From Enterobacter chengduensis (lineage in GTDB: Bacteria > Pseudomonadota > Gammaproteobacteria > Enterobacterales > Enterobacteriaceae): a stretch of DNA of 64,000 nucleotides. Positions 34,435-43,172 of this stretch are shown in pieces. The stretch spans positions 1-64,000 of the forward strand of contig NZ_CP043319.1 of the NCBI RefSeq assembly GCF_001984825.2, given 5' to 3'. A model generated the notes under the pieces. It did not search any database, was not told the origin of the DNA, and was given only the letters and a program-made list of their open reading frames with translations. Position 1 is the first letter of the stretch, and each line of letters opens with the position of its first letter. The position numbers and the translations under genes were made by a program.

Positions 34435-35100
34435 ATGGCTGACTGGTTTATCGCGACCGAAGGCGTGAAGGTGGTGAAGGACAGCGCCAGCCTGTGGCCG
34501 CAGATCATTACGGCGGTTTCATCTGCAGGTGCTGCATTCGGTGGTGTGTGGTACGGGCAGCGGCTGATAACCCAGCGGGAGAAGGAAGCAGCAGCGACAA
34601 AGCGAGAATCTGAGCTTTATTTTATTTCCACTCAGCTGGTATTTCGCCTCGAACGATTTGCCCAGGGATGCGCGGAGGTGGTTAATGATGAAGGGTTTGA
34701 AGATGATAAAGGGTACACACGTACTGGTATTAGCGCTGAGCCATTCTCAACAGAGGATATTGACGGTGACTGGCGGGTACTACCCAGCAGGATTCTTTAC
34801 CGTATTCGTGAACTGTCAGTGCTGATCCCAGAAGCCAGCCGTTATATCAGTATTGTCAGTGACTATGATAATCCTCCCGACTGGCAGATGACCTTTAAAG
34901 AACGCCGTTATCAGTATTCACGTCTGGGTCTGCGTGCCATGATACTGGCCAGGCGACTGAGGCGACTTAATGCCATGCCTTCATCACACCTTGATAATAA
35001 CAGCCCCTGGTCAGTACAGAACGTCTTATGGGCTGAGTGGCGAAAACAACGAAAGTCCAGAGCACGACAAGCTCGTGAGGTTCCTGACTATGATTTGTAA
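34435..35100 (+). CDS. Hypothetical membrane-anchored coiled-coil protein (221 aa)
   Basis: AAGGGAGC precedes the ATG. One weak membrane segment near residues 20-40 (LWPQIITAVSSAGAAFGGVW) is followed by a charged helical stretch (ITQREKEAAATKRESEL) and a soluble domain. The C-terminus is strongly basic (WRKQRKSRARQAR). No recognised family. The last bases overlap the start of the next gene. Confidence 0.6.
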   Translation: MADWFIATEGVKVVKDSASLWPQIITAVSSAGAAFGGVWYGQRLITQREKEAAATKRESELYFISTQLVFRLERFAQGCAEVVNDEGFEDDKGYTRTGISAEPFSTEDIDGDWRVLPSRILYRIRELSVLIPEASRYISIVSDYDNPPDWQMTFKERRYQYSRLGLRAMILARRLRRLNAMPSSHLDNNSPWSVQNVLWAEWRKQRKSRARQAREVPDYDL

Positions 35101-35458
35101 GGAAATTAGGGTGATACCAAGATATATGAACGGACCATGCGCAAACGAAGCCGCCAATGACATTATTTCCCTGCTGAAACTGTGTCAGCAATTGCAGTCT
35201 GAAAAGGACGGCAGGGAACGTCCTGCGCCCGGGACATATTCCCGCGATGAGGATGCGTTTGCCGATCGTATCCGTACAGCGTGCGGACATGCCCAGCAGC
35301 TGCGCCGGCTGCTGCCGGTGATGACGACGCTGAGCGCCATCGGCGCCGGGATGGAACGCCGGGGTGAAATCAGTCTGCTCCCGGGCGAAGATTACGCGCA
35401 GAAAGCACTGGCACGACTTACAGAGCAATACCTGTCCGGCAGGGACAACAAGCAATGA
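35090..35458 (+). CDS. Hypothetical protein (122 aa)
   Basis: ATG 35090 lies inside the end of the previous gene with GAGG eight bases upstream, so the two are translationally coupled. The product is soluble (DIISLLKLCQQLQSEKDG, FADRIRTACGHAQQLRRLLP). A later Met at about 35126 is an alternative start. It overlaps the downstream recombinase gene by 4 bp, so it may work with it. Confidence 0.6.
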   Translation: MICKEIRVIPRYMNGPCANEAANDIISLLKLCQQLQSEKDGRERPAPGTYSRDEDAFADRIRTACGHAQQLRRLLPVMTTLSAIGAGMERRGEISLLPGEDYAQKALARLTEQYLSGRDNKQ

Positions 35459-36234
35459 TGCCGGCAATACCCGGCCAGGGTGTCTCATTTTCGGCCGCGC
35501 AGCTGCCGGTGGCCATCGACTACCCTGCCGCACTGGCCCTGCGCCAGATGGCCCTCGTTCAGGACGAACTGCCGAAATATCTGCTGGCGCCGGAAGTGAG
35601 CGCCCTGCTCCACTATGTGCCTGATCTGCACCGCAAGATGCTGCTGGCCACCCTCTGGAACACCGGCGCCCGTATTAACGAGGCGCTGGCGCTGACCCGG
35701 AGTGATTTTTCCCTGGTGCCACCCTACCCTTTCGTGCAGCTGGCCACACTCAAACAAAGGACTGAAAAAGCCGCCAGAACGGCAGGCCGGGCACCCGCCG
35801 GCAGTCAGGCTCACCGGCTGGTACCGCTTTCCGATGCGAGCTATGTCAGCCAGCTGGAAATGATGGTGGCCACGCTGAAAATACCTCTTGAACGACGTAA
35901 CAAGCGAAGCGGCAGAACCGAGAAGGCGCGCATCTGGGAAATTACCGACCGGACGGTCCGCACCTGGCTCAGCGAAGCGGTTGAAGCAGCAGCGGCTGAC
36001 GGGGTGACGTTCTCCGTGCCGGTGACACCGCACACATTCCGCCACAGCTATGCCATGCACATGCTGTATGCCGGTATTCCTCTCAAGGTGCTTCAGAGTT
36101 TAATGGGGCATAAGAGCATCAGCTCGACGGAGGTGTACACGAAAGTGTTTGCGCTGGATGTGGCGGCGCGTCACCGCGTGCAGTTCCAGATGCCGGAGAC
36201 TGAAGCTGTGTCATTACTTAAAGGAACCATTTAA
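35455..36234 (+). CDS. Tyrosine site-specific recombinase (ResD-like)
   Basis: The 259-aa protein has the tyrosine-recombinase catalytic set: Arg in TGARINEAL, His-x-x-Arg in HTFRHSY, His in MGHKS and the nucleophile Tyr in STEVYTKVF. Size and layout resemble ResD of the F plasmid, which resolves multimers at rfsF so that partition is accurate. It overlaps the preceding small gene by 4 bp and lies next to the partition genes, in keeping with that role. Confidence 0.88.
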   Translation: MMPAIPGQGVSFSAAQLPVAIDYPAALALRQMALVQDELPKYLLAPEVSALLHYVPDLHRKMLLATLWNTGARINEALALTRSDFSLVPPYPFVQLATLKQRTEKAARTAGRAPAGSQAHRLVPLSDASYVSQLEMMVATLKIPLERRNKRSGRTEKARIWEITDRTVRTWLSEAVEAAAADGVTFSVPVTPHTFRHSYAMHMLYAGIPLKVLQSLMGHKSISSTEVYTKVFALDVAARHRVQFQMPETEAVSLLKGTI

Positions 36235-36272
36235 CTTCTCTGTAAGCTATGAGGACCTGCATGATATTGGAA

Positions 36273-36290
36273 AGGCCGCTAATGCGGCCT
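36273..36290. terminator. Hairpin between convergent genes
   Basis: AGGCCGC TAAT GCGGCCT forms a 7-bp stem in the gap between the recombinase gene and the convergent partition operon. On the minus strand three T follow the stem. It may be a weak bidirectional terminator. Confidence 0.4.
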
Positions 36291-36293
36291 AAG

Positions 36294-36311
36294 TCATACT
36301 TCACACATCAT
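36294..36311 (-). repeat. Partition-site repeat, distal copy
   Basis: TCATACTTCACACATCAT is the exact reverse complement of 37265-37282 at the other end of the par operon; a dyad CATACTTATGATG follows directly. Likely a centromere/operator unit for the RHH protein. Confidence 0.6.
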
Positions 36312-36332
36312 ACTTATGATGTAATATCGTTC

Positions 36333-36611
36333 TTACTCGCCAGTTTTCTGAAAGTAAAGTTCAAGGGCTTCTCTGACTATTGCACTGACGTTTTTAGGAT
36401 CTTTCCCGTTACGCTTGTTCCGCAGTGCTATATCTTCGACCTTCACTAACATAGACTCCCCTAATGAGATTGTCGTGCGGCACTGTTTTTCAGGTTCCGG
36501 TTTTTCTGGTGCTCCGTAGGGTTTATCGGCAAGGCGCTGCGCGAGGGCTTCAGCTTGTTCTGCTGTGACACCTGTTCTGCTTGTCGCTTGCTGGCTCGGC
36601 TTTTTAACCAT
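36333..36611 (-). CDS. Ribbon-helix-helix partition partner (ParB-like)
   Basis: The 92-aa protein has a disordered N-terminus and a C-terminal half compatible with a ribbon-helix-helix fold (QCRTTISLGESMLVKVEDIAL, then NVSAIVREALELYF). Small RHH proteins act as centromere-binding partner and autorepressor of type Ib ParA. The ParA stop and this start share one base at 36611, so the genes are coupled. The 18-bp repeats on both sides of the operon are probable binding sites. Confidence 0.8.
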   Translation of the reverse strand: MVKKPSQQATSRTGVTAEQAEALAQRLADKPYGAPEKPEPEKQCRTTISLGESMLVKVEDIALRNKRNGKDPKNVSAIVREALELYFQKTGE

Positions 36612-37249
36612 TATGCGAATACCTCTTTCATTAGCTGCATAATTTCTGCTTTAGCCGCTTCATTATTCGTTTCTACGACACCCGTTCCATTGCTCATGCA
36701 ATCTCGATAGACCTTGCGGAAACAGATTACTGTTTGCAGCGTTTCAATAGTTGGAAACTCTTCAAGGTATTCCAGAAACTCCTTCCGCTCATTTCCTCTT
36801 AGCACTGGGTTTGTTGTGGCCATGCTTTGTAAGCAATAGACCTTCAGTTCAGGGTTGAGATCACGCATAGCTTCAATCTGCTGAGCAAGTTCCGTCAATG
36901 TATCAAGGTCGGGCTGTGAGCATTGTAATGGTGCAATGATCTGATGTGCGACTACTCCACTAGTAATGAACTCTCTTGAGTTTCTGCCTGCCACATCCAC
37001 GATTACATGATCATACTTTTCGTCTAATGCTCGAAGGGTTTGTGTCAGATTATCGAATTTTTCGATGAGCGTGAAAGTTGGCTCTATCCCCGATGCTTCA
37101 CGCTCAGCATGGTGCTTAGCGGCCGTCCGTTGTAAGTCTCCATTTAACAGGCATACGTCTTGGCCCTCATGGGCTAGAGCTATTGCTAAGTTTGATGCCG
37201 TTGTAGTTTTACCTGAACCGCCTTTGTTTCCACCTACGACAGTAATCAT
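36611..37249 (-). CDS. parA: ParA-family partition ATPase (type Ib)
   Basis: The 212-aa protein has the deviant Walker A GGNKGGSGKTTTASNLA at the N-terminus, the NGDLQRTAAKH switch and the Walker B region HVIVDVAGR. It lacks an N-terminal HTH, which marks the short type Ib ParA class. It forms ATP-dependent dimers on the nucleoid that move plasmid copies apart. It is transcribed away from the actin-type partition genes, from a promoter between the two systems. Confidence 0.92.
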   Translation of the reverse strand: MITVVGGNKGGSGKTTTASNLAIALAHEGQDVCLLNGDLQRTAAKHHAEREASGIEPTFTLIEKFDNLTQTLRALDEKYDHVIVDVAGRNSREFITSGVVAHQIIAPLQCSQPDLDTLTELAQQIEAMRDLNPELKVYCLQSMATTNPVLRGNERKEFLEYLEEFPTIETLQTVICFRKVYRDCMSNGTGVVETNNEAAKAEIMQLMKEVFA

Positions 37250-37485
37250 TTCTGCCTCATAAATATGATGTGTGAAGTATGATTTATTTTGTCACATACG
37301 TAGTTATAGTCAACAACTGTAATCAAAAATATGAAGTATGAAGTGTGAGATATGATTTATTTTTTAATAAATCATAAATATTACTTGTGTTTTAATATTT
37401 CATACTTATGATTTAATACTCAATCTGAGTGCTTAGGCACTTAAGTTCAATCATTTTTCTCAATTTGAGTATTAAGGGGTTCAGG
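37250..37485. promoter_or_regulatory. Divergent partition control region with repeats
   Basis: This AT-rich spacer serves both partition systems. The parA side has the 18-bp ATGATGTGTGAAGTATGA at 37265-37282 and degenerate copies (ATGAAGTATGAAGTGTGA and CATACTTATGATTTAATAC). The parM side has two partial palindromes, ACTCAATCTGAGT (37418-37430) and CTCAATTTGAGT (37459-37470). A third, CTCAAATTGAG, lies beyond parR at 38854-38864. These are probable centromere and operator sites. Confidence 0.65.
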
Positions 37486-38457
37486 ATGAAAGTGTATTGT
37501 GATGATGGTTCTACAACTGTAAAACTTGCATGGCTCCACAATAAGAAACTTTATAAGTCATTGTCATCTAACTCTTTTCGTCAGGGTTGGAAGGTGGAAG
37601 GTATGGGCGTACGTCAGACCTTCAACTATGAGCTTGAAGGTAAAAAATACACCTATGACGAAGTCAGCAATGAATCCATTCTTACTACTCATATTGAGTA
37701 TCAATATACCGATGTAAACGTTCTGGCGGTTCACCATGCACTTCTGAACAGCGGGCTGAAACCTCAGCCTGTCTCACTGACTGTTACTTTGCCTATCAGT
37801 GAGTTCTACACAAGGGATTGTCAGAAGAATGAGCTGAATATTCAGAGGAAAATCGACAACCTGATGCGTCCAGTCAAGTTGAACAAAGGCGAGGTGTTTA
37901 CCATCGAGCACGTCGAAGTCATGCCAGAATCCTTGCCTGCCGTATTTGAACGTCTGGTGAAAGACAATGTAGGGCAGTTCGAAAAGTCTCTGGTGATTGA
38001 CCTCGGAGGTACAACTCTCGACGTTGGCGTTATCGTTGGCCAGTTCGACTCTGTCAGCGCGATACACGGAAATTCTGATATCGGCGTATCGCTGGTAACG
38101 AACGCTGCACTCACGGCGTTAAAAATGGCTTCCAGCAACACGAGTGCTATGGTCGCCGATGAACTTATCAAACAGCGTACAAACGCTGACTTCGTCCGGC
38201 AGGTTATCAACGACGAAAGCAAGACGGCACTGGTGTTGGATACCATCGATAGCGCGATCGCTACACTGGGTGCCCAGGTTGTCGATGACTTGGCTGGGTT
38301 TAGGGACGTTAACCGCGTTTATATTGTTGGTGGCGGTGCGCCACTGATCGAGGATGCTGTTAAAGCAGCATGGCAACATCTGGGCTCGAAGGTTGTCATG
38401 ATGGATTCACCGCAAACATCACTCGTAGAAGCCATCGCTGCATTTAAAGGGGAATAG
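37486..38457 (+). CDS. parM: Actin-like partition ATPase ParM/StbA
   Basis: The 323-aa protein has the actin-fold phosphate loops: KVYCDDGSTTVKLAW at the start, VIDLGGTTLDVGV near residue 180 and VYIVGGGAPLIEDAV near residue 280. ParM polymerises into filaments that push apart plasmids bound by ParR. AAGGGG precedes the ATG at 37486; upstream in-frame Met at 37429 lies in the operator repeats. It is followed after 4 bp by parR. Confidence 0.92.
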   Translation: MKVYCDDGSTTVKLAWLHNKKLYKSLSSNSFRQGWKVEGMGVRQTFNYELEGKKYTYDEVSNESILTTHIEYQYTDVNVLAVHHALLNSGLKPQPVSLTVTLPISEFYTRDCQKNELNIQRKIDNLMRPVKLNKGEVFTIEHVEVMPESLPAVFERLVKDNVGQFEKSLVIDLGGTTLDVGVIVGQFDSVSAIHGNSDIGVSLVTNAALTALKMASSNTSAMVADELIKQRTNADFVRQVINDESKTALVLDTIDSAIATLGAQVVDDLAGFRDVNRVYIVGGGAPLIEDAVKAAWQHLGSKVVMMDSPQTSLVEAIAAFKGE

Positions 38458-38461
38458 GACT

Positions 38462-38851
38462 GTGAGCGAGGAACGGAAGAAGTTTACTGTTTATCTTCAT
38501 CCGGACCAGGTGGCGGACAATGTGTCTTTAGACATTATTGATTCTGTCCCACGGAACGATAGAGGAGATTTATATAGGAGAGCGCTTATTTCCGGCTTAG
38601 CACTTCACCACCTCGACCCGCGGCTTCCTGGCTTACTTGCGCTGTTGTTGGATAAGAGTTTCACGGCGGATAGCCTGGTAGGTTTAATCAGTCAGACAAC
38701 GGGATGGAAGCCATCCCAGGCCAATATCCGTGATGTGCTTGCAGAACTGGGCGCAGGAAATTTTGATTCTGCAATCAAGCCTGAAATTGCTGAAGATGAT
38801 GAGCAGCGTCGACTGGAAGAGGCCCGGGTCAAAATGAAAGGCCTCTTCTGA
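38462..38851 (+). CDS. parR: ParR/StbB-like centromere-binding protein
   Basis: The 129-aa protein starts at GTG 38462, four bases after the parM stop. Its N-terminal KKFTVYLHPDQVADN and GDLYRRALISGLAL fit the RHH fold and oligomer of ParR/StbB; the C-terminus is charged and would contact ParM. It should bind the palindromic repeats in front of parM and the copy just after its own stop. It converges with umuC, with 3 bp between the two stop codons. Confidence 0.8.
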   Translation: MSEERKKFTVYLHPDQVADNVSLDIIDSVPRNDRGDLYRRALISGLALHHLDPRLPGLLALLLDKSFTADSLVGLISQTTGWKPSQANIRDVLAELGAGNFDSAIKPEIAEDDEQRRLEEARVKMKGLF

Positions 38852-38854
38852 TAC

Positions 38855-40126
38855 TCAAATTGAGGCTTTGGGGATATCGGACCACCTGGTCGTGTATGCC
38901 GGAGAAAGCATCTCTCTTTTCATTTGCCATTCTGGTGCAATTCCGCGGCCAGCAAACCATACCCTCCCGAGCCCTGAATGGTTTATGCCATCCAGGGCTT
39001 TCATAAGCTCCTCGCTTCGTTCCTGCGGCTTAACGTCATCGAAAAGATTTAACTGTGCTACTCCCGTAGGGGTGAAGTCATTCAGCATTACGCCAGCCTT
39101 TGCATATCTATGCCCGTCGATCCAGATACGATCCAGGGCCTTTACTGAGGCGTTAATGATGTCCCGGGTGTCACGGGTAGGCACAAGAAGTTTTTCACTG
39201 GCCACGTTGCTGTAATACGCTTCGTTGACTGCGAAAGGGGAGGTTTTGATAAAGACCGATATGTGCCGGCAGAACTGATGCTCTCCCCGCAGTTTTTCAG
39301 CCGCGCGTTCGGCATACTGGCAGATAGCCTGCCGCAACGCTTCGTAAGTGGTGATGCGCTCCCCGAATGATCGGCTGCAGACAATCTGCTGCTTCGCGGG
39401 CGGTACATCTTCAAGAGATATACAGGCCTCACCGTTCAGCTCGCGTACGGTTCGCTCCAGCACTACGGTAAAGTTTTTGCGTACAAAGGCAGGATTCATG
39501 CGCGCCAGCTGTAGCGCAGTCGTCACGCCGTATGTATTCAGCTTTTTGCCTATGCGGCGACCAACCCCCCAGATTTCCTCTACTGGCTGCAGTGAGAGCA
39601 GTTTCTCCGTCCTACGAAGATTGTCAGTAGTCAGGGCCAGCACGCCCCCAAATTGCGGCCACTCTTTTGAAGCCCATTGCGCTGATTTTGCTAAAGTTTT
39701 TGTTGGCCCCATCCCAACGCCAATTGTCAGTCCGGTTCCTCTTAGGACGTGCTCGCGCAGCTGCCGGCCGAAATCTTCAAAGTCGGTACAGCCATCGATG
39801 CCGCGAATGTCCAGGAACATCTCGTCGATGCTGTACTGCTCTACGCGGGGCGCCAGTTCTTCCAGATGTGCCATGACCCGGTTGCTCAGACTCGCGTAAA
39901 GCTCATAATTGCTGGAAAACGTAAGCACTTTCTCCGGGAACTGCATTGTCTTCAGCTGGAACCAGGGAATCCCCATTTTGATCCCAAGCTGTTTCGCTTC
40001 CTTCGATCTGGCTATTACACAACCATCATTATTGCTAAGAACGACCACCGGTTTATCACGTAAGTCAGGACGAAAGACCTTCTCACAACTCGCATAGAAG
40101 CTGTTCACATCTGCCAGGGCGAACAT
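38855..40126 (-). CDS. umuC: Error-prone DNA polymerase V subunit UmuC
   Basis: The 423-aa Y-family polymerase has [18 protein letters not shown] (metal-binding Asp and steric gate region), [15 protein letters not shown], and the [10 protein letters not shown] catalytic block, followed by a helix-hairpin-helix ([14 protein letters not shown]) and little-finger domain. With processed UmuD it copies across lesions and causes SOS mutagenesis. Its ATG overlaps the umuD stop by 1 bp. Plasmid homologues are mucB, impB and samB; the exact lineage is not resolved. Confidence 0.95.
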   Translation of the reverse strand: MFALADVNSFYASCEKVFRPDLRDKPVVVLSNNDGCVIARSKEAKQLGIKMGIPWFQLKTMQFPEKVLTFSSNYELYASLSNRVMAHLEELAPRVEQYSIDEMFLDIRGIDGCTDFEDFGRQLREHVLRGTGLTIGVGMGPTKTLAKSAQWASKEWPQFGGVLALTTDNLRRTEKLLSLQPVEEIWGVGRRIGKKLNTYGVTTALQLARMNPAFVRKNFTVVLERTVRELNGEACISLEDVPPAKQQIVCSRSFGERITTYEALRQAICQYAERAAEKLRGEHQFCRHISVFIKTSPFAVNEAYYSNVASEKLLVPTRDTRDIINASVKALDRIWIDGHRYAKAGVMLNDFTPTGVAQLNLFDDVKPQERSEELMKALDGINHSGLGRVWFAGRGIAPEWQMKREMLSPAYTTRWSDIPKASI

Positions 40127-40554
40127 CAGTCATGTCCCCGGGTTTTATGTACAAAGGCAGTTACGACACCGAAAATTTGTAGCTGCTCAGGTTCTGGCCA
40201 TAGAGTAGGGTAGGCTGGATTCATTGCCTGTAACCCTGGTCTCGGTTTCAACAATAATCTCTTAACAGTAAATTCACCTTCAATCTCAGCTATAACGATA
40301 TCGCCGTGGTGTGCATTTTCGGCTTTATCAACAATCATCAGATCGCCAGAATGTAGCCCAATATCAGTCATGGAATTACCAATAGCTCGCACAAAATATG
40401 TCGAACTGGGTCGGGATATACAGTAATCGTTGAGGTCAAGTTCGGCTTCGACATAGTCCTGCGCCGGGGACGGGAACCCCGCCGGGCATCCCTCGCTATA
40501 AAGAGGGATTGGGATAATTTCCGGCTCGCAATCGACACGCAATAATTCAAACAT
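40126..40554 (-). CDS. umuD: SOS mutagenesis protein UmuD (LexA-like self-cleaving)
   Basis: The 142-aa protein has a cleavage site near residue 24 (CPAGFPSP), the nucleophile Ser in [10 protein letters not shown] and the general-base Lys in FTVKRLL, as in UmuD/LexA S24 peptidases. RecA-ssDNA promotes self-cleavage to the active UmuD'. ATG 40554 has GGAGG five bases away; GTG 40560 is an alternative. A perfect LexA box lies 14 bp upstream. It is co-transcribed with umuC. Confidence 0.93.
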   Translation of the reverse strand: MFELLRVDCEPEIIPIPLYSEGCPAGFPSPAQDYVEAELDLNDYCISRPSSTYFVRAIGNSMTDIGLHSGDLMIVDKAENAHHGDIVIAEIEGEFTVKRLLLKPRPGLQAMNPAYPTLWPEPEQLQIFGVVTAFVHKTRGHD

Positions 40555-40567
40555 AGGCACCTCCGAA

Positions 40568-40583
40568 CTGTATTTATATACAG
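40568..40583 (-). promoter_or_regulatory. LexA (SOS) box upstream of umuDC
   Basis: CTGTATTTATATACAG fits the CTGT-N8-ACAG consensus exactly and lies just upstream of umuD, overlapping its probable promoter. It indicates SOS induction of umuDC. Confidence 0.92.
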
Positions 40584-40661
40584 TATTATTACTTTATTGA
40601 GTGTACTTTCAAGTTTTTGCTTTGCCCATTTTTTAACTCTATGTTGCCTAAAGAAGTTCCC

Positions 40662-40887
40662 CGCCGTGCCTTTACTTTAGCCCGATCGCTTCAGATGCAA
40701 GGGTTCGCTCCGCCGCCATCCTCGCCCGGTCGCAGATTTTTACGCCTGATGCCATTCTTCCCGTCGTTCTCCCGCTCAATATTCGCGGGAGAACCGTCCA
40801 GAACGTCATCGCTGTTTATCTGCGCTGCGGCCTCCGGTGTCGCCCCTGCATCTTCCGCTCGAAGTCGGGCTGTCGTGTCGGCACGGT
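40662..40887 (+). repeat. Leading-region repeat, copy A
   Basis: Near-identical to copies B and C over about 226 bp. It holds a perfect 10-bp stem GTTCTCCCGC/GCGGGAGAAC at 40766-40775 and 40785-40794 with a 9-nt AT-rich loop. It ends 32 bp before the ATG of the 155-aa gene. Probable ssDNA promoter or regulatory element (inference). Confidence 0.85.
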
Positions 40888-40919
40888 GCAACTGGGTGCC
40901 GGATGCTTAGGACACAGCC

Positions 40920-41387
40920 ATGTTCAGACTGACCTGTATTGAACTCAACAACGGCGAGTTTGCCGTGTATATCAACAACCATTATCTGTGGAGTGAGGAT
41001 GCCTGCGGAGAACGACTTTACCTGGGGGAGGTGCTGGAGCAGCTTTCCCTGATGCCGGGTGTGGAAACCGGCACTATTCAAGAGGCAGTTCCGGAGGACG
41101 AAGAGTGGAACTGGAATGACATTGCCGATCGTGTGCTGCCGTCGCTATCTGCCTGCCGCGAGGGAGTAACCGTGGCAGATCACATCGCACGGCTACAGCA
41201 GTATCCGCAGGATGCGCTGTGTATGGGAACGTTCTGGCTGGCTGATGACTTTATGTCCCTCAATGACAGCCTGACAGAGGGGGAGATTGCTGAAGCCATG
41301 CGTGTCTGTTACCACAGCCATGATGCCTGCATCGGTTTTAACTGGGACACATTGCAGTTCGCTATCGACCACGTAAAGGGGGGCTAA
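40920..41387 (+). CDS. Leading-region protein, unknown function (155 aa)
   Basis: The acidic 155-aa protein begins MFRLTCIELNNGEFAVYINN, followed by VPEDEEWNWNDIADRVLPS. The same spaced pattern (CIxLxNGxxAxxxN ... WxWxD) occurs at the N-terminus of the 188-aa protein at 54815, so the two are paralogous there. No function is known. It is the first gene after leading-region repeat A. Acidity is typical of leading-region anti-defence proteins, but this is only suggestive. Confidence 0.7.
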   Translation: MFRLTCIELNNGEFAVYINNHYLWSEDACGERLYLGEVLEQLSLMPGVETGTIQEAVPEDEEWNWNDIADRVLPSLSACREGVTVADHIARLQQYPQDALCMGTFWLADDFMSLNDSLTEGEIAEAMRVCYHSHDACIGFNWDTLQFAIDHVKGG

Positions 41388-41390
41388 CGG

Positions 41391-41420
41391 AAAAAAGGAC
41401 GCCACCGACCGGAGGCGTCC
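41391..41420 (-). terminator. Hairpin with T-run on the minus strand
   Basis: GGACGCC (41397-41403) and GGCGTCC (41414-41420) form a 7-bp stem; the minus strand then reads TTTTTT. It would stop minus-strand transcription entering from the direction of the methyltransferase, where no minus-strand gene is seen. Confidence 0.6.
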
Positions 41421-41575
41421 CAAAACATACCAGGCTTATGATCCTACAAAGTGGTGTACTGACACGCACTTATGGTCATTCTGTCATACACGGGAGGCTA
41501 CTTCAGCTACCAGAATCAGTACCAAAGGATGTCGGTGCCCTCCGCCTTTCTGCCGCCAGCCGGCGGCGTGTTCAA

Positions 41576-41746
41576 CGCCGTGCCTTCACGCTAACCCGGC
41601 CGCTGCGGTCGCAAGGGTTCACGTTGTCTCCGTCCTCACCCGTTCGCACCTTTCACGGTGCATTCAGCCCGTGAAAGGCTTGCGCTGCGGCTTGCGGCGT
41701 CGCCCCTGCGCCCTCCGCTCAGAGCCGGGTTTTTGTGGCGGCACGG
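41576..41746 (+). repeat. Leading-region repeat, diverged copy D
   Basis: Shares the outer blocks with copies A-C (GCCGTGCCTTCAC, GCAAGGGTTC, CTGCGGC, GTCGCCCCTGC, GGCACGGCG). Its central stem is a different sequence, CCTTTCACGG/CCGTGAAAGG (41649-41658 and 41669-41678), yet still a perfect 10-bp hairpin with a 10-nt loop. It ends 37 bp before the methyltransferase ATG. Confidence 0.75.
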
Positions 41747-41783
41747 CGCAACAGGGTGCCGCATATCAGAGAGGAGTGTGTCT

Positions 41784-42476
41784 ATGTCCCGTTATATCCT
41801 GGGTGACTGCGTGCAGGTGATGTCCCGTTTTCCGGCACGTGCCGTTGATTTTATTCTTACCGATCCCCCGTATCTGGTTGGCTTTAAGGACCGTACCGGT
41901 CGCACTCTGGCCGGGGACAATTCGTCGGAATGGCTTCAGCCAGCGTGCCACGAAATGTACCGCGTACTCAAAAACGACAGTCTGATGGTGAGCTTTTACG
42001 CATGGAACCGCGCAGATCTGTTTCTCAATGCGTGGAAATCGGCCGGGTTCCGCGTTGTTGGCCATATCGTTTTTGCGAAGAGTTATGCCTCCAAATCAAC
42101 GTTCGTGGGCTACACCCATGAGAACGCTTACCTGCTCGCGAAGGGGCGACCGCAAACCCCGGACCGCCCCATCCCGGACGTGATCCCCTGGAAATACACG
42201 GGCAACAGACACCATCCGACGGAGAAGCCGGTGCAGAGCCTGCGGCCACTGATTGAATCGCTCACGCGTCCGGGGGCCATTGTCCTTGACCCGTTCGCCG
42301 GTAGCGGCTCCACCTGCGTGGCCGCCGCCGAAGCCAGCCGCCGCTATATCGGGATCGAGATGCTTGAGCAGTACCACGCCGCCGGCGTTCGCCGTCTGGC
42401 ACAGGTTGAACGGGCGAGAAGGATGCCGGCGGCCAATGACGGTACGTTTTACCCTGATTATCCGGAGGCGGCATGA
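41784..42476 (+). CDS. Orphan DNA methyltransferase (DPPY type, YhdJ-like)
   Basis: The 230-aa enzyme has the catalytic TDPPYLVGF early (residues 27-35) and the SAM-binding DPFAGSGSTC late (about residue 172), the beta-class order of adenine-N6/cytosine-N4 methylases. No restriction gene accompanies it. GAGAGGAG precedes the ATG at 41784; the longer upstream frame runs through the repeat and is not a start. In a leading region, it would methylate incoming plasmid DNA early and so evade host restriction. It overlaps the next gene by 4 bp. Confidence 0.92.
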   Translation: MSRYILGDCVQVMSRFPARAVDFILTDPPYLVGFKDRTGRTLAGDNSSEWLQPACHEMYRVLKNDSLMVSFYAWNRADLFLNAWKSAGFRVVGHIVFAKSYASKSTFVGYTHENAYLLAKGRPQTPDRPIPDVIPWKYTGNRHHPTEKPVQSLRPLIESLTRPGAIVLDPFAGSGSTCVAAAEASRRYIGIEMLEQYHAAGVRRLAQVERARRMPAANDGTFYPDYPEAA

Positions 42477-42694
42477 ACTACCCGGGCCTTGAATCCCTGC
42501 GCGCGGACGTGGCCGAGCTCAGCAATGCCATGTGTGACGTGCGGATGCTGCTGAACCGCCTCGAATCTCAGCACCGGCACGACGCGGCAACGCTGGCTGA
42601 ACGTATGGCCGCCCAGACCCTGCGCCGGATCAACACCCTGCTTCTGGAAGCCTACCGCGAAGCCCTGGTGCTGGACGAAACCTTTCAGGGCTGA
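42473..42694 (+). CDS. Small helical protein downstream of methyltransferase (73 aa)
   Basis: The start overlaps the methyltransferase stop by 4 bp (ATGA), implying coupling. The 73-aa product is a continuous helix (LRADVAELSNAMCDVRMLLNRLE, then TLRRINTLLLEAYREALVL) suited to a coiled coil. No family assigned. It may be an accessory to the methyltransferase. Confidence 0.65.
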   Translation: MNYPGLESLRADVAELSNAMCDVRMLLNRLESQHRHDAATLAERMAAQTLRRINTLLLEAYREALVLDETFQG

Positions 42695-42749
42695 CTGACC
42701 CTGCCGGGCTGATGCCCGGCCTGTAACCACTTACGAAAGAGATAAAAAA

Positions 42750-43172
42750 ATGTACGGAACCCGCAAAGAACTTTGTGTACAGCTTGAAACCATGTTCACG
42801 TCTGACGAACCCCTGGTCCTGCTGGTCTGGACGGAAGAGGGGATTAGCGTGGCCTGCCGTGAAACCCAGCCAGAACCGGACGAGGCTGAAATCCGGGCGG
42901 TGATGAAGGCGCTTGGTGAAATGAAAATGACGCAATACCGCCAGGAGGGGGTAAATAATCTGACTGTCAGCGATCTCCTGACCCATCAGCGGGAAGCGGC
43001 AAACCGTCAGGTGAGTGTACCCGCAGCTTTACTTGCACGCGTCCTGCGCGACTATGAGTGTGAGCTGGAGCATCGCGCCGGAATGGCCTGGGAGGCCGGG
43101 CGGCCTGAACCCGATTCCGTAAAGGAAGCAAGGAATGACGTCTACGCACTGAAAGACGCGCTGGTAGCCTGA
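42750..43172 (+). CDS. DUF1380-type leading-region protein
   Basis: The 140-aa protein starts MYGTRKELCVQLETMF and continues EPLVLLVWTEEGISVACRE and EIRAVMKALGEM, the pattern of DUF1380 proteins on enterobacterial plasmids. The function is unknown. AAAGAGATAAAAAA precedes the ATG. It ends about 100 bp before repeat copy B, where the next transcription unit begins. Confidence 0.72.
   Translation: MYGTRKELCVQLETMFTSDEPLVLLVWTEEGISVACRETQPEPDEAEIRAVMKALGEMKMTQYRQEGVNNLTVSDLLTHQREAANRQVSVPAALLARVLRDYECELEHRAGMAWEAGRPEPDSVKEARNDVYALKDALVA

Noticed and set aside
40617..40910. Short ORFs through the leading-region repeats (also at 41438, 43226 and 44471)
   Set aside because: They translate the structured repeats and differ in frame among copies; real starts with RBSs lie just downstream.
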